The notes beneath the pieces are model-generated. The model did not search any database, was not told the DNA's origin, and worked only from the letters and a program-made list of their open reading frames with translations. Positions 22,301 to 32,547 of a stretch of DNA of 64,000 nt are shown in pieces. Position numbers and translations under genes: made by a program. Source of the stretch: Solanum dulcamara (Eukaryota > Streptophyta > Magnoliopsida > Solanales > Solanaceae); contig NC_077247.1 of assembly GCF_947179165.1 (NCBI RefSeq), positions 40,716,935-40,780,934 on the forward strand, given 5' to 3'. The number at the start of each line of letters is the position of its first letter. The stretch's first letter is position 1.

Positions 22301-24118
22301 GTATTTGCTCTTAAGATTTGGCGTCACTATCTTTATGGTGTACATGTGGATGTGTTCACAGACCATAAGAGCTTACAGTATGTATTCAGCCAGAAGGAGC
22401 TGAATTTGAGGCAAAGGAGATGGTTAGAGTTGCTCAAGGATTATGACATGAGCATTCTCTACCACCCAGGTAAAGCAAATGTAGTTGCTGATGCTCTTAG
22501 CAGGTTATCTATGGGGAGTACAACTCATGTGGAAGAGGAAAAGAAGGAGTTGTCAAAGGAAGTGCATAGACTTGCGCGTTTGGGAGTTCAACTTATTGAC
22601 TCTAGTGAGGGTGGTACAATAGTACGAAATGGAGCCGAATCATCTCTAGTTGCAGAGGTGAAAGAAAAGCAAGATCAGGACCCTATTCTTCTTCAACTGA
22701 AGGATGAGGTTCATAAGCAGAAGGTAATGGCTTTTACCAAAGGGGGAGATGGAGTGTTGAGATATCAAGAAAGATTATGTGTTCCAAGTGTTGATGGTAT
22801 TAGGGAGAGAATCATGAAAGAAGCCCATAATTCTAAGTATTCCATCCATCCAGGTTCAACAAAGATGTATCATGACTTGAGAGAAGTATACTGGTGGAGT
22901 GGAATGAAGAGAGATATAGCAGAGTTTGTGTCCAAGTGCCCAAATTGCCAATAAGTTAAAGTTGAGCACCAAAGGCCTTGTAGAGTGGCTCAGAATATAG
23001 AGATACCGGAATGAAAGTGGGAAATGATCAATATGGACTTCATTACCGGTTTACCACGAACCCGCAAACAACATGACTCTATTTGGGTGATTGTGGATAG
23101 GATGACCAAATCAGCCCATTTCTTGTCGGTTAAGACTACGAACACTGCAGAGGATTATGCCAAACTGTATCTTAGAGAGATTGTTAGACTGCATGGAGTT
23201 CCTTTGTCTATCATCTCTGATAGGAGAGCTCAATTTACTGCTCAGTTTTGGAAGTCATTTCAGAAGGGCTTGGGTTCAAGAGTGAACCTTAGTACTGCTT
23301 TTCATCCGCAAACAGATGGTCAGGCAGAGCGTACGATACAGACTTTGGAGGATATGTTAAGAGCCTGTGTCATTGACTTCAAAGGTAATTGGGATGATCA
23401 TTTACCTCTTATTGAGTTTGCATACAATAATAGTTTCCATTCGAGTATTCAAATGGCTCCTTATGAAGCTCTGTATGGGAGGAGATGTAGATCACCAATT
23501 GGTTGGTTTGAAGTTGGTGAAGCTGAGTTGATTGGACCATACTTGGTTCACCAAGCTATGGAGAAGGTGAAAACCATACAAGAGAGGTTGAGGACTGCTC
23601 AAAGTTGCCAAAAATCCTACACTGATGTTAGAAGAAGAGATTTAGAGTTCGAAGTGTACGATTGGGTATACTTGAAAGTTTCACCCATGAAGGGTGTGAT
23701 GAGATTTGGAAAGAAAGGGAAGCTTAGTCCCCGCTACATTGGTCCTTATCAGATTATGAGGAGGGTAGGTAACGTAGCCTATGAATTGGAGTTGCCTCCA
23801 GAATTAGCTGTTATTCATCCCGTGTTTCACATCTCTATGCTTAAGAAGTGTTTGGGAGATCCTTCACTTGTTGTCCCAGTTGAGAGCATTGGGGTGAAAG
23901 AGAGTTTGAGTTATGAAGAGATTCCAGTTCAAATTCTTGATCGTCAGGTTCGCAAATTAAGAACTAAGGAAGTGGCATCTGTCAAAGTCCTATGGCGAAA
24001 TCAATTTTTTGAAGAGGCTACATGGGAAGCTGAAGAAGATATGAAGGCTAACTATCCTCATCTATTTATGCCTTCTGATGACGATATTCAAGGTAATATT
24101 CCTTACTTCTACCTTTGA
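19392..24118 (+). pseudogene. Gypsy gag-pol polyprotein, three breaks
   Basis: ATG at 19392 ([11 protein letters not shown]). Gag spans roughly residues 95-260 ([19 protein letters not shown]). A CCHC knuckle ([14 protein letters not shown]) lies at about 20476-20517. The protease has [15 protein letters not shown] starts near 21260 ([33 protein letters not shown]). RNase H ([24 protein letters not shown]) and the integrase zinc region (HPG.., CPNCQ) follow in a second frame to 22954. The integrase core continues from 22955, open from 23024 (MDFITGLP, ISDRRAQF, DGQAERT), then HPVFHISMLKK and a chromodomain-like tail (ATWEAEEDM). Breaks: one base missing near 21733 inside the RT catalytic motif, TAA at 22952-22954, TGA at 23012-23014. 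Confidence 0.95.
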
Positions 24119-24213
24119 GTCGATGTTTATTCTTGAGTTTGAGTCATTAACCATTTGAGTATCGGAGTTGATGTATTGATGATATTCATTCTTTATGTCT
24201 CCTATTTTCATCT

Positions 24214-24231
24214 TCATTCGAGGACGAATGA
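24214..24231 (+). other. Hairpin before the Gypsy polypurine tract
   Basis: tcattcg, loop agga, cgaatga: a perfect 7-bp stem with a 4-base loop, 3-20 bases upstream of the polypurine tract (about 24234-24246, ccaagggggagat) that precedes the 3' LTR. Similar attcgaggacgaat phrases are common before the 3' LTR of plant chromoviruses; that comparison is from memory. Confidence 0.75.
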
Positions 24232-24248
24232 TCCCAAGGGGGAGATAC

Positions 24249-26403
24249 TGTAACAACCCCTAAAATGTTGTATGTCGGTATTTCAATTCTCGACAAAAAT
24301 AATACAGCCTCTATATTTTGAGCATAACTTTTCATAGGTTGGTCCAAATTAGGTGATTCAAATTTCGGGGTAATCACAACATCCTTACCTACAACTTTCA
24401 TGAAGAACATAACTACAAATTCGGAGTATAAGTAGGTCAAATAAATTAATCTTTGCAAGATATAGTGCTGTGACGGAATTGAGTGTTGATAGAAGAAAAT
24501 TCATATCTCACTGTAGGTTGCTCCAAATTGGTTGATTCTTGAACGATATGAAACTAGACTTCCATATCTACAATTCTTATGAAGAAACCAAATCCTAATA
24601 AGAAATTTATCTTATTCAAACGTAGCTTCGAAAATGAATATTCTGTTAAAAAGAACTCATCTTACCTACCATGGAAACATCTAGATGCATTTGACATCAT
24701 GCATGACATAAATTGTCCTCCATTTAACATCATCCATGACATCAATATATTCCATTAAATTTTCAGATTTTTCTTTATAATTATTTTATTTATTGTTAGG
24801 TCCCTCTTTCCCACCTATAAATACCCACCTTATTTCCTCATTTTATTCATCAAGCTTTCCTAAGCATTTCTTCTCTCTATATACTTCTTCTCAAATATAG
24901 TTTTAGTTTTAATAGTATAAAAATACTACTCCGGTTATTCTTATACTCCGGGTAGTACACAAAACGCTCCGACGAGAAGAAAAGGCTAGGGATCCAAGAG
25001 TATTCCAATTCGGAGTAAACCTTCGGATTTAAGGTATGTAAGGCTTTCATAGCATTGGATTGAGTTCGTCCATGCGCCCAATATTTAAATTTATTATAAT
25101 TGAGTTATAGTTGAATTTTATTCAAATCTTGAATTCTAGATGAATTAATTCTTCTTCTATTGAGTTTGATATATTTATGCATTAATATTATTATTATTGT
25201 TATCTCTCATATTATTGGAATTATTGTTCATGGCTACTTTCCCATGAATCCTAATTGATTTGATGTTCATGAATATTTTTACATATGTTTTGAGTAAAGA
25301 TGTTGGCTTTTTATTATTTTTATTGATAAAAAGAGAGTTATATGAATTAATACTATACATGTATTTTATTGAGTTTTGAAAGAGTAAAAGAGTTGAATTT
25401 GAATGAATTTGAGAAAATGATATTTTGAGCAAGATGTTTTGATGAGATGTAAATGATGTTTTTGGAAGTATAATGATTGATGAACATGAAATGAGATGAG
25501 TTTGATGATTTAAATTATAGTCCAATGAGACTAGATGATGAGTTTAATATGAGCACATATTTTGGGAGTAGTATTGAGCACCGAGTTGGGTAAGAGTTTA
25601 ATTGACTCAAACCCCAGAACTACGTAGCCAGCGTAGGATGGAGGCTATGCCTCTTAAGTCCCAAAAAGAGGACTTTGATGAATGGATCCAAGATGGTGAT
25701 GTCCTTTACCCTGGCAAGGTATTGGATGGATGTGGCAACGACATCGCTTCATTGTATCATCGCTAGCTCATAAGTGATGGTTGTCGGTTAGAAAAACTCC
25801 CAACTGAGTAAGCATTGCTTATTACTATTATTTTTATTATTATATTTTAAACTTGCATTACATATTTATGTTGAGATGATGTTGAGTTCTGAGCTGAGTT
25901 TTCTTGAGAGGAGTTTCTTGATATCTGTCCTTACCTTCCTGCCATTTTACATACTCGTACATTCCACGTACTGACGTCATTCGACCTGCATCGTTTTATG
26001 ATGCAGATACAGGTGTTAGAGATCCTCAACAGGCGCATCGTTGAAGATCATTTCTTTTCAGCTATTTGGTGAGTCCTTCTTGTATTCGAAGGAACTCCTT
26101 ATCCTTTTATTATTGTTGAGTGTGATGTTTCTTTTGAGGTAGCCATGGACATGTCATTGGCACCATCTAAGAGTATTAGAGGCTTCATAGACAGAGTCTG
26201 ATGATGTAATCGGAGTAGTTCTCCTTAGAAACTACTTCTTCTAAGAATTATCTATTTTTCCTTTGATTATGACAATCCCACATTAGTATTATTAAGTCTT
26301 CCGCTGATGAACAAATGAGTAATGAGACCAAGTGGTTCTCTCGGAAGCCAGAGATGGTTTCTGAGTGCCGGCCACGCCTAGGGTACCCTCTCGGGGCGTG
26401 ACA
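24249..26403 (+). repeat. Gypsy 3' LTR
   Basis: A 2155-bp LTR nearly identical to the 5' LTR. Its TATA box (24816-24823) points rightward, toward and antisense to the MYB gene whose stop codon begins 173 bp beyond the LTR end. Confidence 0.95.
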
Positions 26404-26495
26404 AGCATACACAGTGAAATCCCATTAAATGGGATCTAAAGAGGGTAAAGTATCGCAAATCTTACTACTACCTCGAAAAGATAGAGAAATTATTT
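26404..26495 (-). mobile_element. Old RTE/TS-type retroposon tail, split by the Gypsy insertion
   Basis: Read on the minus strand this is a decayed copy of the ggtctgcgtac / ctaccctcc / agacccc / gggattt..actg tail of RTE LINEs and TS SINEs. Its (CAA)n end lies on the other side of the Gypsy element, at about 17000-17019 (atcaacaacagcagcat). Removing the Gypsy element and one agcat copy rejoins the tail, so the Gypsy inserted into it. It now forms much of the short 3' flank of the MYB gene. Confidence 0.75.
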
Positions 26496-26576
26496 TCAAA
26501 AATCGCAACATCAAATAAAACAATTAATTTTTCGAAAATTAATCCCTCAAAAGAATCAACCAAAAAAAAAAAACTT

Positions 26577-29132
26577 CTAGAAAAGGTGAGGAGTTTCATC
26601 AAAGGAGATCAAGTCATTTTTGGGTTGAATATTGAGGGTATTTTCATCTAGCAACCAATTCTCTAAGATGACAGACAGTGGCATTTGCACTTTCACACGT
26701 TCATTTTCTTCCTTCTTGATTTCAACTTTAATAGCCTCAGCCTTAGGAGATGCTGTTTGAGACAACTCATCTGAACTTGATGATTCAAATGACTCCAAAC
26801 CAAATAGTGACTCCAACGCTTCCATCAAACCCATTCCACCTGTTACAAACAAATATTATTAATTAATTAGAAATGTCTTCCTACTTCCCTCTTACTGTTT
26901 AAATAGTCGATCAGATTTACTTTTTAATATATGCACGTGCCTTGGCCCAACAAACAAAATCAAGCTTGTTCATGAGGGATCTTGTTTTACAAGTTTTAAA
27001 ATTAGGTCTTGCGACTGACACCTCAAAAGTCAGCTCAAAGAAAAGAGAATTGGCTAAACCTTATACGTAGACCATTCATCTCATTAATGTAAATGTAAAT
27101 ATAAGTATAGATTCTTCAAATTATTAGAAATAAAGTTTACATATTTAAAATTTACGTAAAAGGTACTACAAACATAGTACTATGATCACGTAATTGAGAA
27201 CAAACCTTTGCTTTCAGCATTTGGAGTCCCATCATCACATGAAGATGAATCAGTTGTTGCAATGTTGTTAGATGAAGTTTTTGAACTTTCAGAATTGTTT
27301 GTGGAAGAAGTTGATCTCATCCATCCTTGTAGCAATCTGGCTATATTCTCAGTACTTGATGCATAAGTAGTAGAAGAAACTTGTGGATTTTCTTGTTTAA
27401 TATTATTGTGTGGGCTTGTTAAGTTTTCAAGTGATAAAGCATTATGTAAAGCCTTTTTGGCCATGTTAATATCAGCTTGAAGTGTTCTTTCCCATTGGCC
27501 CCTAGAAGTTGATGGATTTGAAGATGAAAAATGAGTAAGCCCATCATCCGATCCAGGCAATTGATCTAATTGAAGCCTTTTCAGCTTTTTCTTTAGATGA
27601 GTATTCCAGTAGTTCTTTATGTCGTTATCTGTTCTTTCTGGTAGATACGAAGCTATTGCAGCCCATCTGTTCCAAGCTCACAACAAGTCAGAGGTGAAAT
27701 CAGAAATTTCAATAAAAAGTAGATTTTCAACTTAAAGTTCAATTTTACGATAGGTGTTTCAGTAAAAAGTAAATTTTCAACTTAAACATAAAGTTTAATT
27801 TTACAGGAGGTGTTATAGTACTGCTCATCCTTTTGTATCAGAAGAATTTAAAACTTACATACATTAATTCACACAATAAAATATTTTTTAATAGTATTAT
27901 TTTAACATGTTGGGTTAATTTCTAGGTAGGGTGAATTAATTCTTACATTATTGATTTCACTTATTATTTATGAGTATGAGTGGTTAATTACTTATATTTT
28001 AAGCGACCTCATAGGGTAAAAATCATTTTCCTATCACTAATATGAAATAAATACTAAAAAAAAAAGGTAACGCTAAATGTTTTTCATTAAAGATCGATAT
28101 GCCAAGTCATGAAGATCTAGAGGTGAAGAGAATAATAGTTTGAATTTTGTTTCAATAGATGATTTCAGAAGATCAATAGGTTCAGGATGAGTAATCTTAT
28201 CGTACGTATACATTTTTAGTTTTAAATATTTAGGAGTAGGTTTTATGTGTTGAAATTAATTAAAGAAAAGATTAAGAGAATACTTGTTGCCTAAAAGAGC
28301 TTGAAGCTGGATAATCATTTTCTCTTCTTGATCTGTGAAGTTACCCCTCTTTATCCCTGGCCTAAGGTAATTTGTCCATCTTAGCCTGCAGCTCTTGCTA
28401 CACCTGCGCAAACCTGGAAAAAAAAAACCACACACAATAACAAAAATGAATCCTATTAAACTTATCATACTTAGAAAGATCCAATATAATTAACTAGCAG
28501 GGGTGGAGCTACAAGTGGAAATTAAGTAAATACTCTTAGTCAATTTTTTTATATATATTGGTGATATCTCACCAGTAGGGTGTATTACAAATTCGAAGAT
28601 CTTAGAATACCTAGTTTTTTTTATTTCTTATTTTCTTTATGCCTGTTAATTAGTAGAGACTCGTTAACTCATTAGGATTGATAAGATAAGGTCTAGCCTC
28701 CTTGTTGTACTTATCATAAATTCGCTACAAAAATGAATTCCATCATACATGGGTAGAACTAGGAGGCGTAATTGGTTTGCCGAAAAATTATACTGTATAT
28801 ATAAAGTCAAATAAAATAATCAATATATAAATTGTATATGTAATTTTTTTCATATGTTTACTTCTTTATGGTCTGAATCCACTTGATAAAAAAAAAATTC
28901 TACTCCGGCACTCCCTTCATACATTAAAAGATTCTAATATAGGGACAGAAATAACTTTATATTATGAGGATTCACATCTCAAGAAGGAAGTATGGAAACC
29001 TGTTTTAGTGAGAAGAGATCTCCAATTCCCTGGACCATGTTGTTGTACATAAGAGACCAACATTATATCTTCTTCAGGAGTCCATGGCCCTTTCTTCACT
29101 CCTACTTTATCACAACAAGGGACTCTACCCAT
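26577..29132 (-). CDS. R2R3-MYB transcription factor, subgroup 1 (MYB30/60/94/96-like)
   Basis: Four exons: 29132-29000, 28413-28284, 27666-27206 and 26839-26577, all with GT-AG introns. The 987 coding bases give 328 residues with no break. The protein starts [20 protein letters not shown]. The R2 repeat has W17, W37, W57; the R3 repeat has F70, W89, W108, the usual replacement of the first R3 tryptophan. After the DNA-binding domain come the subgroup 1 motif at residues 189-204 ([16 protein letters not shown]) and a hydrophobic/acidic C-terminal patch ([10 protein letters not shown]) that could activate transcription. Exon 1 of 133 bp and exon 2 of 130 bp are standard for this family. Subgroup 1 members act in the nucleus on cuticular wax, drought/ABA, guard-cell and defence programmes; which role applies cannot be read from sequence. 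A young Gypsy LTR ends 173 bp past the stop. Confidence 0.95.
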
Positions 29133-29684
29133 CTCAACACTACTTTTTCTCTTCTTTTTCCTTGTTTGTGGATTCCAACTTTTTTCTTCTCTTCTTGTAA
29201 AAAGCAGAGATAAGTGTCTAAAGGGCTAAGGCTTTTATTTCTATTTTATGAGATTAGTTAAAAAGGTGAGAGAGCATTCAATGGGGACTGAGAAAAAGTC
29301 ATCAGTTGATGGTCTCACTCCTCAAAACCGCGTGGCATTCAATGTTAACATTTACTTCTGCTTTTAATTTAGCAATAGTAGCAGCAGCAACACTTTGTAT
29401 TTTTTTACTACATCCCCTGCTTAATCAAGTAAAATCTATTAGGAATCTAATTAGTAGCTCAGTTGGTTAACCACGTGGACTTTCAATCTGATCCTCACCT
29501 TATAATCATCTCCTCCACTTTCCGAACCCCAATTTTTTTTAATAAATAAATGAATTGACTTCAGCCTATTTAGGTCTGCTTCTTGCAATTCATTATATTT
29601 CCATTTGTAAGAGCATGTTTATGGAGATAATTCAAAGTGTTACGCTTTCCAGGATGATGATGCACTACATAATGCTTTATAATA
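29133..29684. other. MYB 5' flank
   Basis: Upstream region of the minus-strand MYB gene. An A/T-rich stretch (minus-strand cataaaatag near 29240-29250) could serve as a TATA element. A tRNA-like A-box sequence, tagctcagttgg, occurs at 29455-29466 without a clear B box. No other gene is seen. Confidence 0.4.
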
Positions 29685-30200
29685 CAACAACAATATACAC
29701 ATCGAAATTTTACAAATAGAGTTTGGGGAGGGTAGAGTATACGCAGACTTTACCACTATCTCGTAGAAGTGGATAGATTGTTTTCAAAAGACCCTCAGTT
29801 CAAATGCAGCAAATCCAAGTTCAAGGAAGAAGAAAATAGTGAAGAAACATAGCAACTACAAGGGGACAGTGCAAATCCTACAAGAACGGACAAATAACAA
29901 CAAAATAGTGTGATAATCGAAATACAAAAAACAACAAATGATGATAGAGATCACAATTAAGAACTACAATAATACAACTAGTGCAACAACAAAATACTAA
30001 CAAGCCTAAACTCTCGAAAAGCAAGACAATACTCCACTACCTACTAACATTCTACCCTAATACACGTCATCTACCTCTGTCTATCTAAGATCATATCCCC
30101 AGTAACCTATCTAATTTATCTCTCCTAATATTTCTTCGACTTACCTCTTTCTCTCCTTGTATCTACTATAACCAAGCTCAAGCATCTTCTATCATGGGAG
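29685..30200 (-). mobile_element. RTE-type LINE 3' fragment
   Basis: On the minus strand it ends in the RTE/TS tail (gtctgcgtatactctaccctc then ccaaact..) and a (TTG)n run, seen as caacaacaat on the plus strand at 29685-29694. The preceding bases resemble the 3' untranslated part of the LINE at 57300 (tagataggt..gatcttaga, then agggtagaatgttag). It is 5'-truncated, decayed and has no open frame. The left limit is the tail; the right limit is approximate. Confidence 0.65.
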
Positions 30201-30406
30201 TCCTGTGTATAGGAAAATCCAAGTCATTTTGTATATTATGCTTGTAGCAAATTTGATTAGAAGGCAGTATAGGGGAATACAAAACATTCATATGCATATT
30301 AATCAGGAGGCAGGACCCTCCATAGTCCATTTAATGAATACGATAAAGGATAAATACTGAGCATAAATACCTTTTAAAATTTATTGGAGTCTTACCACCC
30401 CCATAT

Positions 30407-30663
30407 TTAGAGTCCGTTTGGAAGCTGTTTTGAGCTTTTTTGAATTTTTGATTGATCAATTTAAAGTTATTTTGTACTTAAAATAAGCCTAAAAATAATT
30501 GAATTTGTTTGACTTAACTTATTTGAAATCGTTTATAAGCTAAAAACAGCTTATAAACCAAAAAAAAATAAAATTGGGTTACCCCAAAATTTTTTTTATC
30601 TTATAATAAATAGTTTTCAATTTATAAGCAGCTTAAAAAATACTTATTCAAACAACTCTTAGC
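30407..30663. mobile_element. Degraded MITE
   Basis: Ends tagagtccgtttggaa and ttattcaaacaactctta are imperfect inverted repeats around AT-rich DNA with repeated ttataagc phrases. They resemble a family with cgtttgga termini. No coding potential. Confidence 0.5.
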
Positions 30664-30898
30664 ATTAATCCTCAAGAAATTAATGTTGTATAAAGTAAAT
30701 TTAAGTAATGTATAAAGTAAATTTAATTACTTGACAGCATTTTACATTTTTGTAAGAAGAACATGAACTAAATGAATTTAAAACCTATAAATGTACTTCT
30801 TTTCTTTAAATTTCTCTCACTTATTCCTATGAAAAATATTTTTTAAAAGTTTACTACTCTCTCCGTTCATTTTTACTTGTCCATTATACTATTTTTAA

Positions 30899-31322
30899 AA
30901 AAGGGTCAAAATACCCTTGGACTATTCGAAAAGGTTTAAATATATCCCTCATTCACCTATTGGGCTAAAAATACCCCTCAGTCCGCCTTTTTGGTCCATT
31001 TCTACTCCTGAAACTAATAGCCTTTTATTTATTTTTACCTTCTATTTCTAATGGGTCTTTTAATTGGGCTTTTGGGCATTGAGTATAGATATAGGTCACG
31101 GCGGATAGAAGAAAAAAGATGGGTTTGAATTTAAATTTTTCCAATAGAAAGATGACATGTGATACTTAATAATTAAAATAAAAATAAAATAAAAGGTTGT
31201 TAGTTTTAGGAGTAGAAATGGACCAAAAAGGTGGACTAAGGTGTATTTTTAGTCCGACAGGTGGATGAGGGGTATAGTTAAACCTTTTCAGATAGTCCAG
31301 GGATATTTTTGACCCTTTTTCA
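30899..31322. mobile_element. MITE with arms of about 120 bp
   Basis: The left arm (aaaagggtcaaaataccc, then ggactattcgaaaaggttt, then tttttggtccatttctactcc) recurs inverted at the right (about 31195-31322). Roughly 165 bp of non-coding DNA lie between the arms. It is inserted in the Stowaway element. Confidence 0.8.
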
Positions 31323-32268
31323 TAATATTTTGATATGTCCAACAATACTTGTCTAGTTTATAAAATCAATGAATAATCTACCATGATGTGTCTGTTTTGC
31401 CCTTGCTATTAAATACTACTAGTATATGTACCCGCGCGTTGCGCGAATATTTTAAAATGTAATAATATTTTAATTTAAGAATAACTAATATATGTCATTA
31501 TTGAGTAATAGAGTGTATGTGTAATCATATATAATATTTTGATTTCACATAAACACTTGATGATAATAAAATTTTACACTAATTTATGTGCAGTGTGAAT
31601 ATGATCTTCAAAGACACCAAATATTATTCTAACAACTTCACCTTCTCCTAGTGTATTGAAGATTAATAACGTATGTGGATGTTCTGAATTGATATTTGTG
31701 CTAATTAATTAAATTTTAAATTCATAGATCAATTTTGAACCTTGTGCTAAAAATAATGACTTTACTTTTTGCTAAAATTTACATATAATTTGTAAAGCAT
31801 ATTGCAACCTTTTTAGCACACTCCTCCTCTCTAGTTCAATACTGTAAAATAAAATAATTTTCATTTAATCAAGAATAATTTCATGAAATAAGGATGCACA
31901 ACAAAATAAATTTCAAAAAAAATATCTTTTTAAAAAATATTCAAACTAAAAAATCTAGTATTATTTTGATGATGACTTATGGCACTATATTTCAAATTAA
32001 TTCTTTTAAAAAAAAAATAATTTGATAATTAGATCGATCATTTAAAATTTTATATTTTAATTGTGTTATATTTTATGATCAAAGAACTAAATAAGAAGAT
32101 GTAGCTTTACATAAACGATTATTGTAGATGTATTTTAAAATGAAGGAATATTTGAAAAGCAATATTGTTAATTGTCTTGATTCCGAAGAAAAGCTAACAA
32201 CAAATGATATGCCATCATGTAGCTTCAAAATTTGAGTAGTGTGTAATTATTTTTGTAATTATCCACAC

Positions 32269-32547
32269 CAGGGGCGGAACTACAGCGGTGCGAGGGGTGG
32301 CGACCGAACCCCCTTCGTCGGAAAATTGCACTATATATATACTGCGAATTTTTTTATTCATGTACAAATATTATTTTTGCATCCCCTTAACAAATGGAGA
32401 TTGTGGATTAGTGGATAAGGCGCTTGAGATTGAGCACTTGGTCGCAGGTTCGATTCTCAACAATGACACATTTTTTACTTTTTTCATCCCGTCCCTTATT
32501 TTTTAATTTTCTTGAACCCCTTATCAAATATTCTGGTTCCGCCCCTG
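32269..32547. mobile_element. hAT-type MITE with a tRNA-like core
   Basis: Terminal inverted repeats caggggcggaac and gttccgcccctg bound 279 bp. A perfect 8-bp target duplication, atccacac (32261-32268 and 32548-32555), fits the hAT superfamily. Between the ends lies a tRNA-like segment (32399-32466). Confidence 0.92.
32399..32466 (+). other. tRNA-Arg-like sequence inside the hAT MITE
   Basis: gtggattagtggataaggcg resembles the D-arm side (A box) of plant tRNA-Arg, and ggttcgattc at 32447-32456 is a perfect B box. The spacing is tRNA-like, but I cannot pair a full acceptor or anticodon stem, so it is not called a functional tRNA. Such a core could recruit RNA polymerase III. Confidence 0.6.

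Larger units (their letters stand above)
17020..26403 (+). mobile_element. Full-length Ty3/Gypsy LTR retrotransposon (Tekay/Del-like chromovirus)
   Basis: Two LTRs of exactly 2155 bp (17020-19174 and 24249-26403) flank a primer-binding site, a gag-pol region and a purine tract. A perfect 5-bp target duplication, agcat (17015-17019 and 26404-26408), shows a clean insertion. I count about a dozen LTR differences in 2155 bp, so it is young, with both LTRs identical at birth. Domain order gag, protease, RT, RNase H, integrase, and a C-terminal chromodomain-like tail place it among plant chromoviruses. One frameshift and two stops inactivate pol. Confidence 0.96.

Noticed and set aside
24186..24458. 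Minus-strand open frame across the start of the 3' LTR
   Set aside because: Shared with the LTR start at 17020 and the solo LTR; no coding bias or domain.
18301..26395. Possible endogenous pararetrovirus
   Set aside because: RT and integrase wording and paired LTRs are typical Ty3/Gypsy; no movement or coat protein region seen.
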